DNA from: Polytrichum commune
Taxonomy: Eukaryota > Streptophyta > Polytrichopsida > Polytrichales > Polytrichaceae
Direction of reading: 5' to 3'
Assembly: GCA_950295325.1 (NCBI GenBank)
Contig: OX485805.1
Coordinates: 6,882,501 to 6,946,500 of the forward strand
DNA length: 64,000 nucleotides
The position numbers and the translations under genes were made by a program. Every line of letters starts with the position of its first letter. Positions within the stretch are counted from its first letter, which is position 1. The notes below the pieces were generated by a model that was given only the letters and a program-made list of their open reading frames with translations, did no database searches and had not been told where the DNA came from. Positions 23,681 through 35,820 of this stretch are shown in pieces.

Positions 23681-24339
23681 AAAGTTTGTTGTTGTTGTTG
23701 TTTTATGTTAATAGGGTTTCACGAGTCTTGTACACTCTAAACTTCATAGTATCATACCTGTGGCAATCAAAGTGCATGTGATATTACAAAGTTATGTAGT
23801 GTTAACATGGATGCATGATACTTTAGAATTAGTGTAGCATGCGACGCTATGGAATAACACAAAGTGCAACATTTTAGTGGTGTGGTGTGGTCCACTCCAT
23901 TTGGCCTTTCCGGGCGATGTGGCATATGCATGCACCAACATTCAACAAGTGGCATGAGAAGAAGAAGAAGGAGAATAAGAATAAGAAGGCGACACTCCAC
24001 ATGTTGACACATGGCGCAATGCAAGGGTGTGGGTTGACTTCTTTGGTGGTTTGCATTAATGACAAAATTCGTGATGTAAGGGAGAGAAATGTGACAATAA
24101 GGACTAAAATTTGAACAACGAACATCCGTTCCCTAGGGTTTCATGATATTAGAGAGCGAGTGACAGTATGGAGGTTGATATTATGGAGTCTAAGGTGTGT
24201 TATTAAGCAGAGTGTGTTCATTTTGTGGGCCTTGAGAATATAACCATCATTGGATAGAGCACAAAAGAAGTTTAACCTTACGCCAACCGAGGCCGGAGAG
24301 TGGGCCATGCTCACGAATATTTTTTTAGGACAATGGTGA

Positions 24340-25645
24340 TACCTATTGGACGCCGACTCGGATACCACCCACTCTAGACAATGGATTGGGTTTTGCAGGG
24401 AGGGGGAGGAGGATCCTACTTTCGTCTTGCAATGCGTGACCGATTTTTTCTCCTCCATGCATGCAACTACGCCATCTCTATGTGCCCCTCCCAATGCAAT
24501 GTTTCACGGTTGGCACTCATTCCTGATGCCTCGGGGAATGGGAAAATCCCACCCAGGATATGGTTGGTTTATTCCATGAGGCTAAAATTATTCATACTAC
24601 CAGATGCCAAGAAAAGAAGAAATCATCCTCTTCTATGGCAGGATGGCCACTCTTAGTTGGGACATGGACCGTTGGCGCTAGGTTGAAGGGTATCGCTTTC
24701 CTAATTATACTACAAAATTTGGTAGAGACTCCATCATCAACATGAATGCGGGGACCACACATGTGGCACACAAGTGGCAAGGCTATCTCCCAAGGAACTA
24801 CAAGTTCTATTGGTCCCAAGTTTGGATCTGCATCAGTCTGGCAAGGAAGCAACTTTCATGTGGTCCATTTGGCATTAAGCAATGGCAATTAATGAATGGA
24901 GGGCTCACATTGCACAAGCCTCCATCTCCAAACAATGTATTTTTCGTCTTCCTAACACAACCAAATCAATCTAACATAAGTTTTGGGATTGCATCCAAGC
25001 TAGGAGGGCTTGGAGATGGGCCACGTTCATCATGCATGAGCTTTGTGGGGTTAGAACCAACAACTATGATAGCTTCCAGTGGAAACAAACTTTGTTTGGG
25101 GAAAGGAATCCTAAGAAATTCGGCAAAAATATCAAAATTTGGCACCTTCTTTCTGGTATTATGCTTTGGACCATTTGGATTGAACGTAAGTGTTCAACCA
25201 TGAATAATGGCACGAGTCTAAGGTCAAACAATGTATCTGGGATGAACTCATCATTATGCCAAGGTGGCATGGGAACATGTGGTCAAGCAAATTAAGATTA
25301 GCAGATTTTCTACTACGGATATGCTCCAAGGCTTAGACCAAATGTGGGGTGCTAGGAATGTCCTTTGTAGGAGGAACAACTTGAGTATCACATGGACTCG
25401 GAAGTGGCAATGTTGACAAGATGTTATGCTTTTTGATGGGCAATTTGATGGCTTGGGGTGGTCCTTGGCTAGTGGGGCGGGGGTTGTCTGTAGTAGGGTC
25501 TATTGGTGTTACTCTTTACGTGGCGGTGTTTCATGTCCAAGGGGCCCCACCTCCCCTTATGTGGGCGCGTTTTCCTTGTTCTTTATGCACTTGGCGTTGG
25601 CTTTGTTGGCCTTCTGTCTCAAAAAACCTACATACATATATGGGA
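24340..25645 (+). mobile_element. L1-type LINE, 3' third, family 2, degenerate
   Basis: Reading across several frames, this encodes the C-terminal region of a LINE polyprotein: KWQGYLPRNYKFYWSQVW, AINEWRAHIAQASISKQC, HKFWDCIQARRAW, HELCGVRTNNYDSFQWKQTL and KIWHLLSGIMLWTIWIER. The zinc-ribbon region (C…HKFWDC) lies within. Frameshifts and stops show it is dead. It ends at TTGTTGGCCTTCTGTCTC plus an A tail near 25620, defining the family terminus. Confidence 0.75.
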
Positions 25646-26282
25646 TGCTAGGAGCTCAATCTTCATCTAAATCTCCTTACACATCCCAAGGTTTGAACAT
25701 CCCATGGTTACATTCTCCAGGCCCGCATAATGAATGTACATTGCTTGCTAATGTTACGAGATACCCATGTAGATCATGATAAGGATAATGGGCTCATATT
25801 CACATTAATATATGAACACCAATTTTTTCCTTTCTTTTCTTTTCTTTTCCATTGGAATTAGATTGGGGTCAAACTATACCATGTTTTACAGGACACTCTG
25901 TTTTACAGGACACTCTGTTTTATAAACAGAGATGATATGCCTATGCAATGTTTCTATGCAATTTTTCTGCGCTCTCAGTTTCATGTTAGTTGTCATGAAA
26001 CTTTATTGTCTTATTTTTCGTAGCACCTAGAAAGGGGGAGGGGGAAATTGTTGATTACTATGTAGAGGCAACGTTACTATCTATAGTTTAGAGTAATACC
26101 TAAACCAAGTTTAGAAACCTCAAATTAGTCTAGTGAGGTTAGATCAAGATGAATTGACAACGAACCTTTAGTAGCAACTCTTAACCACACCTCCCATGGT
26201 AAGTGTTGGGAAACAAACACACACACATACATACATACATACATAACATTTGTTGTTGTTGTCAGAAGTTAAGTTGCCCCCC
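25646..26282. other. Intergenic with short repeats
   Basis: Holds a direct repeat of ACAGGACACTCTGTTTTA (about 25888-25921) and a CA/CATA microsatellite (26217-26246). No gene recognised. Confidence 0.45.
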
Positions 26283-26505
26283 TATGATCGGGGAGAACCG
26301 GCAATTAGTTACAAATGAACCGGTTAAGTTTGAGAAATAACCGGTTGAAGTTCACGACTGCATGAAAATTATTGATCATTTTAGAGGAATTTATAGAATA
26401 CACCCCAATTTAATAAAGGAAAACCGAAGGATGTCAACATGTAACCGATTGGACTTGCAAACATAGGATCTCAACCGACTATGCTCAAAAATCTCCTGGA
26501 TCGTT
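26283..26505 (-). mobile_element. CCGGTT-rich dispersed repeat, copy 3
   Basis: Inverted copy starting TATGATCGGGGAGAACCGG. It shares AACCGGTTGAAGTTCA and AACATGTAACCGATTGGACTT with the other copies. Confidence 0.6.
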
Positions 26506-26754
26506 GTTGCCCCCTCCTTTTCATGGACGTGATGATAGAAAGATTTTTGTGTATATTAATCTATACATTTGTGATTTTTTTTTAAATTGATTAAAATAAT
26601 AATAACAACAAAAATCTCTGTTTCTCCAATACTAAGTATGGAACCAATGCTTGTGGTCCAGACTCCTCTTCTATATAATGGAGCTCTTTCTTGCCAAAGT
26701 AAATCCTCCTCCTTCTGTGCTACTCTCCATGTAGTTTATATAGGAAATTCCAAA

Positions 26755-27160
26755 ACACTTCCGAAATCATGTAGTGTGGTCACTAGCCCTCAAGTGTAGT
26801 GTGAAGTCATATGTGATCAGGCCCTCACCAAATGCTAGCTCAATGAATTTATATTCATTTGGGGCCCTCACTCATTGATCGTGAGATTTCAAAGTGTCAT
26901 CATGGTCTCCCGGTTTTGCATTAGGCCTACCTCCAAGAGGTGGTTTTTGGAAAATCATCCAAGTGACCATGAAACACGATCCATTTGATGCCATGTAGGA
27001 ATTCATGCAGACTTTACATCCATTGTGCATTCACTTACTCCGTTGGTCCCTCAAGCATAGTGTGAAGCAAATTTGGACCGGCTCCACCTTTTCCACCAAT
27101 GAGAGTGCTTGCAGTGCAATGGTCACAGATCCTTGATCGCATGTGTGAAGTGTGGGTTGA
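26755..27160 (+). repeat. CTTCACAC-family repeat, long form, copy 2
   Basis: Direct repeat of 18030-18445 with moderate divergence, including CTCAAGTGTAGTGTGAAGTC and ATGGTCTCCCGG. Confidence 0.6.
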
Positions 27161-27627
27161 AAATTAGTGTGGCCCACATTTATTCTCATGATGAGAAGTA
27201 AGCTAGAGGGTGCTAATTCTGTTACCCGCCCAAAACCCTCACCCACACCCAACCGCCAACAACTACCCTACCTTGAAGCCGTCCCTATGGAAAGGTCCTT
27301 GCATGGGTCCACAAAGTGATGGGTTTAGCTGCCATTAGCGATACCACCTCATGTTGGCCTCCACTACCTCCAGTTAGGAAAGGACACGGGCTCTACTCTA
27401 TCTCAAGTAAGCTCAAAGTGGATTTAGGGTGGCTTATCAATGTCATGTTGACTATTAAAGTCACGGAAAGGGAACAACTACCCTATGTAAAGGGGTCAAC
27501 TTTGTACTTGAAGGTCCTTGGTGTTAACGCTTGGGGAGCTTGGGTAGTGGGGTAGTTAATGTTGTTGTTCATTGGTTGATGCCGTTGGTTCAAGGTGTTG
27601 TTAGGATCATAGTAGTTGATGTTGGTT
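27161..27627. other. Intergenic, nothing recognised
   Basis: No convincing gene. A 79-codon frame at 27316 lacks any family signature. Confidence 0.35.
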
Positions 27628-27850
27628 TCAGAGATTTTTGGGCATAATCGGTTGAGATCCTAGGGTTTGCATGTCCAACCAGTTACATGCTGACATCCTC
27701 CGGTTTTCCTTTATTAAATTGGGGGGGGTATATTCTATAAATTCCTCTAAAATGTTCGGTAATTTTCATGCAGCCTTGAACTTCAACCGGTTTTTTTTTT
27801 CAAGTTCAGCTGGTTCATCTGTAACTAACTGCCAGTTCTCCATGATCATA
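27628..27850 (+). mobile_element. CCGGTT-rich dispersed repeat, copy 4
   Basis: Same order as copy 1: TTTTGGGCATAATCGGTTGAG, CCAACCAGTTACATG, CTTCAACCGG, and an end at CAGTTCTCCATGATCA. It carries a short extra piece around a G8 run at 27722. Confidence 0.6.
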
Positions 27851-29199
27851 GGTTGGTTTAGGTTGATGTTGTTGCTGATTAAGGTAGAAATACCATAACC
27901 CGTTAACCACCCTCTAGCCATGCAGTAGACCACCGTTATAATGGTGAATTGCCATTTCTAAAATGGATCATGGCTCGGCGGCAACTTCAATGCGTGTACA
28001 CTTAGTGTAGCCAATGGGAGTCAAGTGTTAAGGTACTGATGAGGTAACCAATTTAGGCGATGTTCTGTATGAAAATGCATATTACCGTGTTCGATGTAGG
28101 GAGAATCTAGTGAACGAGTAGGAGGTTGGACAACTTTCCACTTTGAAAAATTGTAGCATTTTTTGTATAGGGCAGAAAAATATGAAACAACTTGCATTCT
28201 TCATGAATCCTTCTCGTCTATCTTGGAAACTTACCTCTTGATTGTTAGACCAAATCTTCAATGCGAATCACCTTATTTTCACGGGTTGTGGTATTTCTAC
28301 CTTAAGTGGATGATTAAGGCATCATTAAGGGCTAAGGGTGGGTGATCAGAGGTTATCGAGAGTTCAATTATTTGTTCAAAATTGTAATACCAATCAAATA
28401 TTGATAGTTAGTGTATGTCAAGTTGAGAGGATCTTCATACACTTGAGTTATTATATGGGTCAATACCATTCTAAACCATATTGATACTAGGGCGAGTTTA
28501 CCTAAGTATGAAAGTTCTTGCATAATGTATAGACCCAAATAGTATTGAAAACAAAAATACCATCAAATATCATACCCATACTTGTCAAAAAGTATGAAAT
28601 CCTCATTATAGATACCCAAATGGTTTAAAATAAGACGATACCAATTCAACACTGGTCTAAAGTTCTAAACTTCACGACACTGAGCAATTTGTAAGCGAGA
28701 TAGAATCTTTATTGGATTCAATGAAATGGGCGGATTTTTGTGTATTAATCAACAAATAATTGAACCATTTATTGACTTGGAAGAGGACTATAATAGTGGG
28801 GAAGACTCTGATCGTAATCCATGTAGTGGAGATTGTTTTGCTAGTTTTACCCAACCCCATGAGTTGACCCCCATATTGAATATGTCGAGAATGGCGACAT
28901 TCAATGAGATGTGTGGGGATCATGGAGGATCCATGGTGTCCCCTAAGATATTGGTAGCTAAAAGTTAACATCTTAATGATCCAAGGGCATGGATAGTGGG
29001 AAGTCCTAGCGGGACCAAATCTAGTAATAATGATGGGCTACCCCATGAGCCTAATGCAACTAGGGCTAGTGCCGATCACGTTAGTACACTAGGGGGGGCA
29101 TTCTGATGATTTCACCCCACTTTGCAACACATATTCACAAAACATGTGCCAGGTTGTGAAGGGCATTCGAGAGGGTGTTGAGGTGGCCAATATAGATGG
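27851..29199. other. Intergenic, nothing firmly recognised
   Basis: Short frames only. An acidic 80-codon frame at 28726 lies upstream of the pogo-type transposase remnant and could be its degraded N-terminal part, but I see no family motif. Confidence 0.3.
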
Positions 29200-30890
29200 T
29201 ATATGTTATGAATGCCCAATTTTAAAAAATTGGGAAAAATTGGGAGTTGGACAATGACCAACTAGAGGCAACCCTTCTTGCAGTTGACAATGGGGCTCCT
29301 ATGAATATAATACCACAAATTTATGGAATACCCACTGTGTCTTTGTGGGACCATCATGGTATTGGGAAAATTATAGGTAGGAAATGTGGCAAGTTGGGGG
29401 TGCTTTCATTTGAGGAGGATAATGAACCTATAGATTGGATTCTCAAAATGCGAAGATAGGCCGTCCAATTAATTGAGTCCATGTCGATTGAAGGTGGTTG
29501 AGATCACCCATGATTGTGACACCCCCTTCACAAAGGGAATTCTTGGACTGGGGTGGGTAAAGTGGTTTCAAAATTAGGAACCCCAACATGACACTTAGAG
29601 TGGTACATGGTTTAGAGCAAAGCAAGGTGAGGGGTTTATGCCCCAAAAAATTTCATCTTTATATGATAACTTACATGCTATGTACTTCAGGCACAATTAC
29701 CCAAACATTCACATTTGGAATTGTGATGAGTCCAAGGCCCAAGCAAGGCATAATGGCAATGGCTGCATTTTGGGTAGGAGAGAGATACAGAGTGTGTACA
29801 TTGTAATGCATGACAAGAGTAAATGATTGTATGTCTTGTCTTGCATTGATGCATCATGTTCTTGCATCCCAAGTTTTAAATATTTAAGGGTAGGTCATTT
29901 AGGTAGAATTTCATAATTAGGTGCAAGGAGGGGGGCTTTTACGGCCATGTAAAAAAAACCTTGATGGGAGCACTATTCAACGAGTGGATTAATCAATTTT
30001 TACTTCACATTGGTAGAATGTATGGCATTTCGAATGAGAACCGACATTGACTCGAAATGGATGGGCACAAACTCCCATGCCACCCTAGATGTTGCACATG
30101 CTACCAGGATAATAGGTCTAGATGCCTTAATCATTCCTAGTCATACATCCCATGCCACCCACCCCCTGGATGTGAGTGTTTTCAAACCGTTTCAAATGTC
30201 ATTAAGAAAATACTAGGATTTTTGGACCTTAGGAACAAGGGGAAGGGTGTTGCATAAAATGACATGTCATAGTGGATGTTGTTGGCGTTGAAAAAGGGCA
30301 TGACTTCAACGGATATTGGATAAGGGTTTTTTGTCATAAGTATTTGGCCTTTGAATGTTCAACCATGGATGATAAAATGGGGCCAAGTGAAGTGTTTGTT
30401 AATTTTGCAGTTGAGGTCAAATGAATGAGGAAGAGGTGGGTGATAAGTAGGTGGAGGAGGTGCTTGGAGAAATGATAACAAAAACTCAAAAAATGAAACT
30501 TAATATATGATGGCACTGACAAATGAGGATGGAGACACAACACATGGTGTGGAAATGAGGTTGGAGGGATGAGGGTAGAAGATACTAGTGAGGACTTTAA
30601 TTAAGAGTTTCACAAGAGTTGGATGGGGTTGACCCAAATGCAACATTTAGGTTGACATCAATTTTTGCCTTCCACAAACATTGTCCATTCCTTGAAGGAG
30701 TTGTGACACCCCATTTATAGACTATTCTAAGTCTATAAGTATAGTACAAAGCTGCTCTAGAATACAAGCACGAGAGGCATGAGGAGGTAGCTCGAGAAAA
30801 AGAGAAGAGAAAGGTTGACATTGATAGATTAACGAAAATTAAAACGGAGAAGAAAAAGAAAAAGAAGGTAGTTTGAGGACAAAGAAGCTT
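29200..30890 (+). pseudogene. Pogo/Tigger-type (CENP-B-like, DDE_1) transposase, broken
   Basis: Several frames together read as one plant DDE_1 transposase. First is an N-terminal HTH region (WDNDQLEATLLAVDNGAPM-like, then IYGIP and GKIIGRKCGKLGVLS, 29240-29459). Then comes LYDNLHAMYFRHNYPNIHIWNCDES (29640-29740) with the first catalytic Asp. The second catalytic block near 30060 reads MDGH in one frame and NSHATLDVAHATRIIGLD in the next. PSHTSHATHPLDVSVFKPF (30135-30200) follows. A C-terminal basic coiled region (HEEVAREKEKRKVD … KKKKKKV) reaches ~30870. A one-base insertion in the second catalytic block and many stops make it inactive. Such CENP-B-like transposases are known in plants and animals. 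Terminal repeats were not located. Confidence 0.8.
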
Positions 30891-31080
30891 AGGGTTGAGG
30901 AACATGTGGAAGAACATGGAGTGATGTGGCTCATTAAACAATGCATTAAGCATGGGTGGAATTTTATGAGGCAATAAGGGATAATGAGCCTCTTGGTAGG
31001 GGGGTATATTGGTCCCCATGTTGTGCTATAGTGCATCCATTGCCAGAGTTGAACTAGAAAGTAAGCATGTTGAGGAGGGC

Positions 31081-31107
31081 TATGACAAAAAAAAAAAAAA
31101 AAAAAAA
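31081..31107 (+). repeat. Poly-A tract
   Basis: An uninterrupted A run of about 22, perhaps a retroposon tail, though nothing recognisable precedes it directly. Confidence 0.6.
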
Positions 31108-31501
31108 CTAGTGGAAAACTATGGTTGTTGTAGGAGCCCATTTATGTGCATTATCCCAAAGCCCCTCATAGGAAACGGCTAGCTCCAAGGGCGGGTTAGT
31201 ACCCATGTTACAAGGGGGTTAGGATTTTCATGTTGTTTGGTCATACCTAAGGTGCAATAAAGTTGGTTCTCACTCCACACTAGATGGGATCATGGAGGTG
31301 GCCATGTGGCTTTGGAGTTCTACCGGCGGTTGGGCTTTGATGATTGTTGATCTAGTACTTTGCTAGAGTAGAACCACCTATTCATGATCATAATCCCATT
31401 GGAAATATATAGGGTGCCATAATATTGACAGAATGGGATGAATTTTGGTAAATTTTTCTTCATGTGTTGTTAAAATAGGCTCCATGATTCACAATTTCCA
31501 A

Positions 31502-31572
31502 GGGCTCGTTTCCATGTAGGCTACTCACCCAGTGGATTCTAGTGGGCAAGCAACCTACATGGGAACTAACCC
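31502..31572. mobile_element. Minimal 71-bp derivative of the Tourist-like MITE, copy D
   Basis: Only the two inverted ends remain: GTTTCCATGTAGGCTACTC on the left and GCAACCTACATGGGAACTAA on the right, joined by AGTGGATTCTAGTGGG. The middle ~350 bp of copies A and B is absent. TAA follows on the right and CAA precedes on the left. Confidence 0.7.
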
Positions 31573-33822
31573 TAAGTCTCCAACTTCGGTCATGGTATCA
31601 CTAGGAAATCAAAAGTTTCATGACACATGTCCTCGGTTTTGAGTGCTAAAGTGAGAAGGAACTCGTCTAAAAATGAGCAGTTATGATAGACACTAGACAT
31701 TGGTAATGTGTTCAGGCCAACTTTTGGCTTCAAAATTCACAGTTTCTTCAATTTAAGGAATAAAATTACCGAATATTTTGTAGTCCTCATGATTTCTATC
31801 TTCCTACATGGGATAAATTCGCATGGCTTATACATCTATAGATTTGGCGCAAAATCTCTCAAGTGATCAATTATGGGCGTCTCCACTCTAAATTGGGTTG
31901 GTTTTAGGTAATGAAGGTGGGCTTCTCTAGATTTGGACAAACCAACCCATACACTCATTCCTTGTTGGATGCCTAGACCCTTGCCTCCAAGGAACCAGTG
32001 TACGGGTTGGTTCGCCCAAGTTGAATCTCTATATCTGCAATCACATCATGCACCAGGCCTAGGAGTGGATAAGAAAAGACTATTGGTTTGGACTTTGAAT
32101 ATCCAGAAAATATTATACTGCCGGTAAATTTTTAATGTATTCTTCATACATATTATGAGCCCAAAGGTTAACAAGAATTTATTTTTTATTTTTTATCAAC
32201 CACGTAGTTATGTGTACGTGCCATAGCTTAAAGTGTTGTTTTAAGCCCCCTCTACCTTAGCGTGAGCTCTATAAGGAGATTAGTGTGGCCCACAGTAATA
32301 GGCCTAATATATAGTATAGTAGCCTGGTAAGGCAGGGATTACGTAATGTTACATGTGCTTTGAGACCACTTTACTGCCACCTTTGATCCCCGAAATAATT
32401 CTTGCACATGTCTCCCGCTTTGCGGCCTTCCCTGTAAATCTCTCCCCCTATTTCTGTCTGCACAACGTCATCTTCTGCGTCAATAACCTGTTTCTAGCCT
32501 TGGCCCAGACTCGGGATGTTGAACCTGAACCAGTATATGCCAATCATGATGCACTTGTTGAAAACTTTGATGCACAGTAACTTCAAGATTCAAAATTACA
32601 ATGAACGTAACAACGTAACTTTAGTGCATGATTCAAGCGGCGGTAAGTTCGAGTTTCTCAAAGTTATCTGGTGCCAAAGGATCTTCCGGTACATGGATAC
32701 CACTTTTTTCGTGGGTAGCACTTTTGATCCTAAGTTTGCAGACATGAAATGATCCTATCAACACAAACAACTTAGATATTGTTCATCACCGCCGAAGTTC
32801 AATCTTATGTTGCAGCATGTTGGGTCGGGTCAGTAAGGCTCAGAATCTGACACTGATGAGTCGGAGGGTTAAGCGTGTTGATGGTCTGTTGATCCATGAT
32901 GTTTGTGGAGAGCTTTGCAGGAAGTAGTTGTGTGAGGGGATCGGTATTTGTGGTCTGTGTGCAGCAGATCTTATTAAGTAGTGACAAGTAATTGGTCGGC
33001 CGTGGGAAATCAGTACTGAGACTGGAGTTTGGGGCAGATGCGATAAGTTTTTGCAGGGTGAGGAAGCTGGGAGTCGCATGTGGGTTGAATCTGGATTTGG
33101 TGTCGGAATCTTCTCTTCTTCGCTCCGCACGTGAACTCTGGTTACGGTACTAGGTGCTGCAGAAAGAGTACTACTAGTGCAGTAAGCTCTTGTAAGTTGT
33201 CTTTCGTAGCTTCTGAGATATTACGCTAGACTCGGGTGACTGGCATCAAGGTTCATCAAGATCACCATCAGGATTCAGGGTTAAGTTAGCCGCGAGCCAG
33301 AGAGCATCTGGCATCTGGAGCTCCAAACACCGCCGCTGTGGCCTGCACAAGGTTTGTAATAAAGATCAGTTTAGTTTTCTGTGTTGAGATCATTATGTCA
33401 AACTGTGGATGACCACCGACGCAAGTTATACAGAACTCGAAGTTATATGGTCGAGGAGCCCGGGGGATGGGGGAATGGTGGTGAGAGACTGAGTTTTGAA
33501 AGCGATTCAGAGAAAAGCTCGAAGATTTGCATTCCGGTGCACAAGACCGTGGTTGTAGAGATTCGGGTTCAGGAACTTGTCACCTTTCCATGGAATCTCA
33601 TGAGAAGCACATCACATCCAGGGATGAACAGCATCATCATGAGCAGCCACTCGTGAGAATCTAGAGTCGAGTGGCAACACGCCGCAGGTTTTAGGGGATC
33701 GGAGGAATTGTTGCTTAAATTATTCAAGTTTGAGGTTATTTTGTATGTAGAGATTCCATCGGTACTGCCAGGGTGCATGTTTTAATTTTTTAATTTTGTT
33801 GCGGATAACTTCAAAAGTAAGA
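31573..33822 (+). other. Upstream region and probable 5' UTR of the GRAS gene
   Basis: No conserved protein is recognised. The stretch from about 32270 is less AT-rich and lacks repeats, so it may hold the promoter and a long leader, possibly with an intron. Several upstream ATGs are present, so uORFs are possible. Transcription start is not readable. Confidence 0.4.
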
Positions 33823-35820
33823 ATGGGGATGGTGGCGGCATTCTCCAAGGGGGACTCGGAGTTGGACGGAGACTTGGCATCGATTTTTCGGCAGCGGCTC
33901 TCGAACCCGCAAGCAGAGTGGGATACTAGCCCATCGCCTCAATCTCCCTTCCATTTCTCGGACCGGACCGCGGAAGCTGAAGGCATCAGCGACGCATTCA
34001 ACTTGCAAGGGAAATCACCGGAGCTTCAACAGCAACATTACAATTTGCCAGGGTCACACTCATCGTCTCTCCGAGCTCCGGATCCAGCTCCACCGGGGTC
34101 ATCGGAGCTCATGAGGGCCATCTCCGCACAGAAGCTGGACCAAGATGCCATGTTCCGGTCACTTGCGCAGAGAGCCGGAATCCAAAGCTATACCTCCCTG
34201 CAGGAATTCCGACAACATGTGCAAGAACAGGAGAGTCAACACCAAATTGTTCCAAGTTTGCCTCAGATGCCACACACTGCACCGCATGAACGGCAATCTT
34301 CCACCTGCTGGTCCACCACCACCCACAACGCTCATATTGCCATCTCCGGCGATGTGAACAAGCCAGTAGTAAGTGACCCCAATCCATCCCAAGTCTTGAG
34401 AGACAGGTTTATGTTTGGACCAAGGCTGATGCCAACCTTAGTACGAGACTTTTCTCAACCACTTAACAACAACAACAATCCTCCGATGCAGCTCTGGAAC
34501 AGAGAGGATGGCGAGTCGATGCAGCATGGAGGTAACTGGCCTGTGAGTAATCTCACTCAGGCAGAGTTAATGCCAACCTTTCCCCAAGTGATCAGGGCAG
34601 CAGACACCGAATCTTCTGTGGTGACAAACTTCAACTCGGTAGGGTTGGAGCAACAGCCACAGCATCGACATCAACAACGTCAGCAAGCCCTAGACAGTAC
34701 AGGAACATCGGGGTTGCAGCTGGTGCACTTGCTTCTAGCATGTGCGGAAGCTGTGGAGAACGAGCAGTTAAATCTTGCGCAAGTGATATTGGTTCGTCTC
34801 AATACCTTACTTGTTCCCCGTGGCAACACGATGCAGCGTCTCGCAGCGGTGTTCATCGAAGCGCTGACAGCGAGGATAACCAATTCTGCACACAGGGGTC
34901 AGTTTTACGGTCTGTGCAACAACAGCCACGTAGCCATCCTGGAGCTTCTGGAATCGTTCAGTGTTGTGTATGATTACACCCCGCTTGGCAAGTTCCCGCA
35001 CCTGACCTTGAACCAGATTCTCCTGGATGCCGTGGAAGGTGCGTCGAATGTGCATGTGGTTGACATAAAAATGCATTGGAGGGGAATGCAATGGCCAGCG
35101 TTCATCCAAGCTTTAGCGTTGCGTCCGGGAGGCCCTCCGAGGTTGCGTCTTTCCGCCATAGCCGGTATGGAAGACCTGGAACATTCGAAGGAGAAGCTCC
35201 AAGAATACGCACGCAACCTCGGAGTTCCATTTGAATTTTGTGCCATCCTTGAGAAGTCACCTTACACCATCGAGGACATCGAGGTTAGGTATGGCGAGAC
35301 GGTGTGCATCAACTCCTGTGCACATTTCCACACACTTCTTACCCTCGGAGAAGAGAGGTTCCACCAGCTGCTCTGTGAGCTTCGGTCACTAAACCCTAGG
35401 GTGCTTGTTCTCGCTGAGAATGATGGTGACCATAACTGTGATTCGTTCCTCCAGAGATTTGTAGAGTGTCTCAAATACTACTCGGCTGTCTTCGATGCCT
35501 TGGATGCATCCGTCCCCCCGGGGTCATCTGCTCTCTTTGCTGTTGAGCAGTTATTCTCTGGACAAAAAATTCGCAACATCATCGCATGTGAGGGCTCTGC
35601 TCGCGTCGAGCGACATGAGCGCATGGCGAGTTGGAACCGAAGATTTCTGTCTGCAGGCTTTCGATCCTCCCCTCTGAGCAGCCGTGCTATCAGCCAGGCC
35701 AGATTGTTGCTCTCCCTCTACTTCCATTGCGGGTACACACTGAGCAGTGACCACTACTCCATCGTTCTTGGCTGGAAGAACATGCCTCTGCTCGGTGCTG
35801 CGGCCTGGAAATCGTCGTAA
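33823..35820 (+). CDS. GRAS-family transcriptional regulator
   Basis: Single-exon frame of 665 residues from the first in-frame ATG at 33823 (next ATG 33829). Residues 1-~295 are low-complexity, rich in Ser, Pro and Gln (QQPQHRHQQRQQ near the end), the usual disordered GRAS N-terminus. I see no DELLA or VHYNP motif there. The GRAS domain runs from ~297 to the end: first leucine-rich region LVHLLLACAEAVENEQ, VHIID-type core NVHVVDIKMHWRGMQWPAF (~residues 409-427), then RPGGPPRLRLS. A PFYRE-like region contains FVECLKYYSAVFDALD and IRNIIACEG…RVERHE. The SAW region contains ASWNRRFLSAGF, GW and a terminal AAW. All subdomains are intact, so it is probably functional. GRAS proteins act in the nucleus as transcriptional co-regulators. 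By eye the domain resembles DELLA/SCARECROW-like groups, but I cannot place the subfamily. Confidence 0.93.
   Translation: MGMVAAFSKGDSELDGDLASIFRQRLSNPQAEWDTSPSPQSPFHFSDRTAEAEGISDAFNLQGKSPELQQQHYNLPGSHSSSLRAPDPAPPGSSELMRAISAQKLDQDAMFRSLAQRAGIQSYTSLQEFRQHVQEQESQHQIVPSLPQMPHTAPHERQSSTCWSTTTHNAHIAISGDVNKPVVSDPNPSQVLRDRFMFGPRLMPTLVRDFSQPLNNNNNPPMQLWNREDGESMQHGGNWPVSNLTQAELMPTFPQVIRAADTESSVVTNFNSVGLEQQPQHRHQQRQQALDSTGTSGLQLVHLLLACAEAVENEQLNLAQVILVRLNTLLVPRGNTMQRLAAVFIEALTARITNSAHRGQFYGLCNNSHVAILELLESFSVVYDYTPLGKFPHLTLNQILLDAVEGASNVHVVDIKMHWRGMQWPAFIQALALRPGGPPRLRLSAIAGMEDLEHSKEKLQEYARNLGVPFEFCAILEKSPYTIEDIEVRYGETVCINSCAHFHTLLTLGEERFHQLLCELRSLNPRVLVLAENDGDHNCDSFLQRFVECLKYYSAVFDALDASVPPGSSALFAVEQLFSGQKIRNIIACEGSARVERHERMASWNRRFLSAGFRSSPLSSRAISQARLLLSLYFHCGYTLSSDHYSIVLGWKNMPLLGAAAWKSS

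Noticed and set aside
32353-32580. 75-codon frame upstream of the GRAS gene as a small gene
   Set aside because: No motif recognised; more likely part of the promoter or leader, possibly a uORF, but unsupported.
34159-34392. Minus-strand frames opposite the GRAS gene
   Set aside because: They are shadows of the GRAS coding strand without independent protein features.
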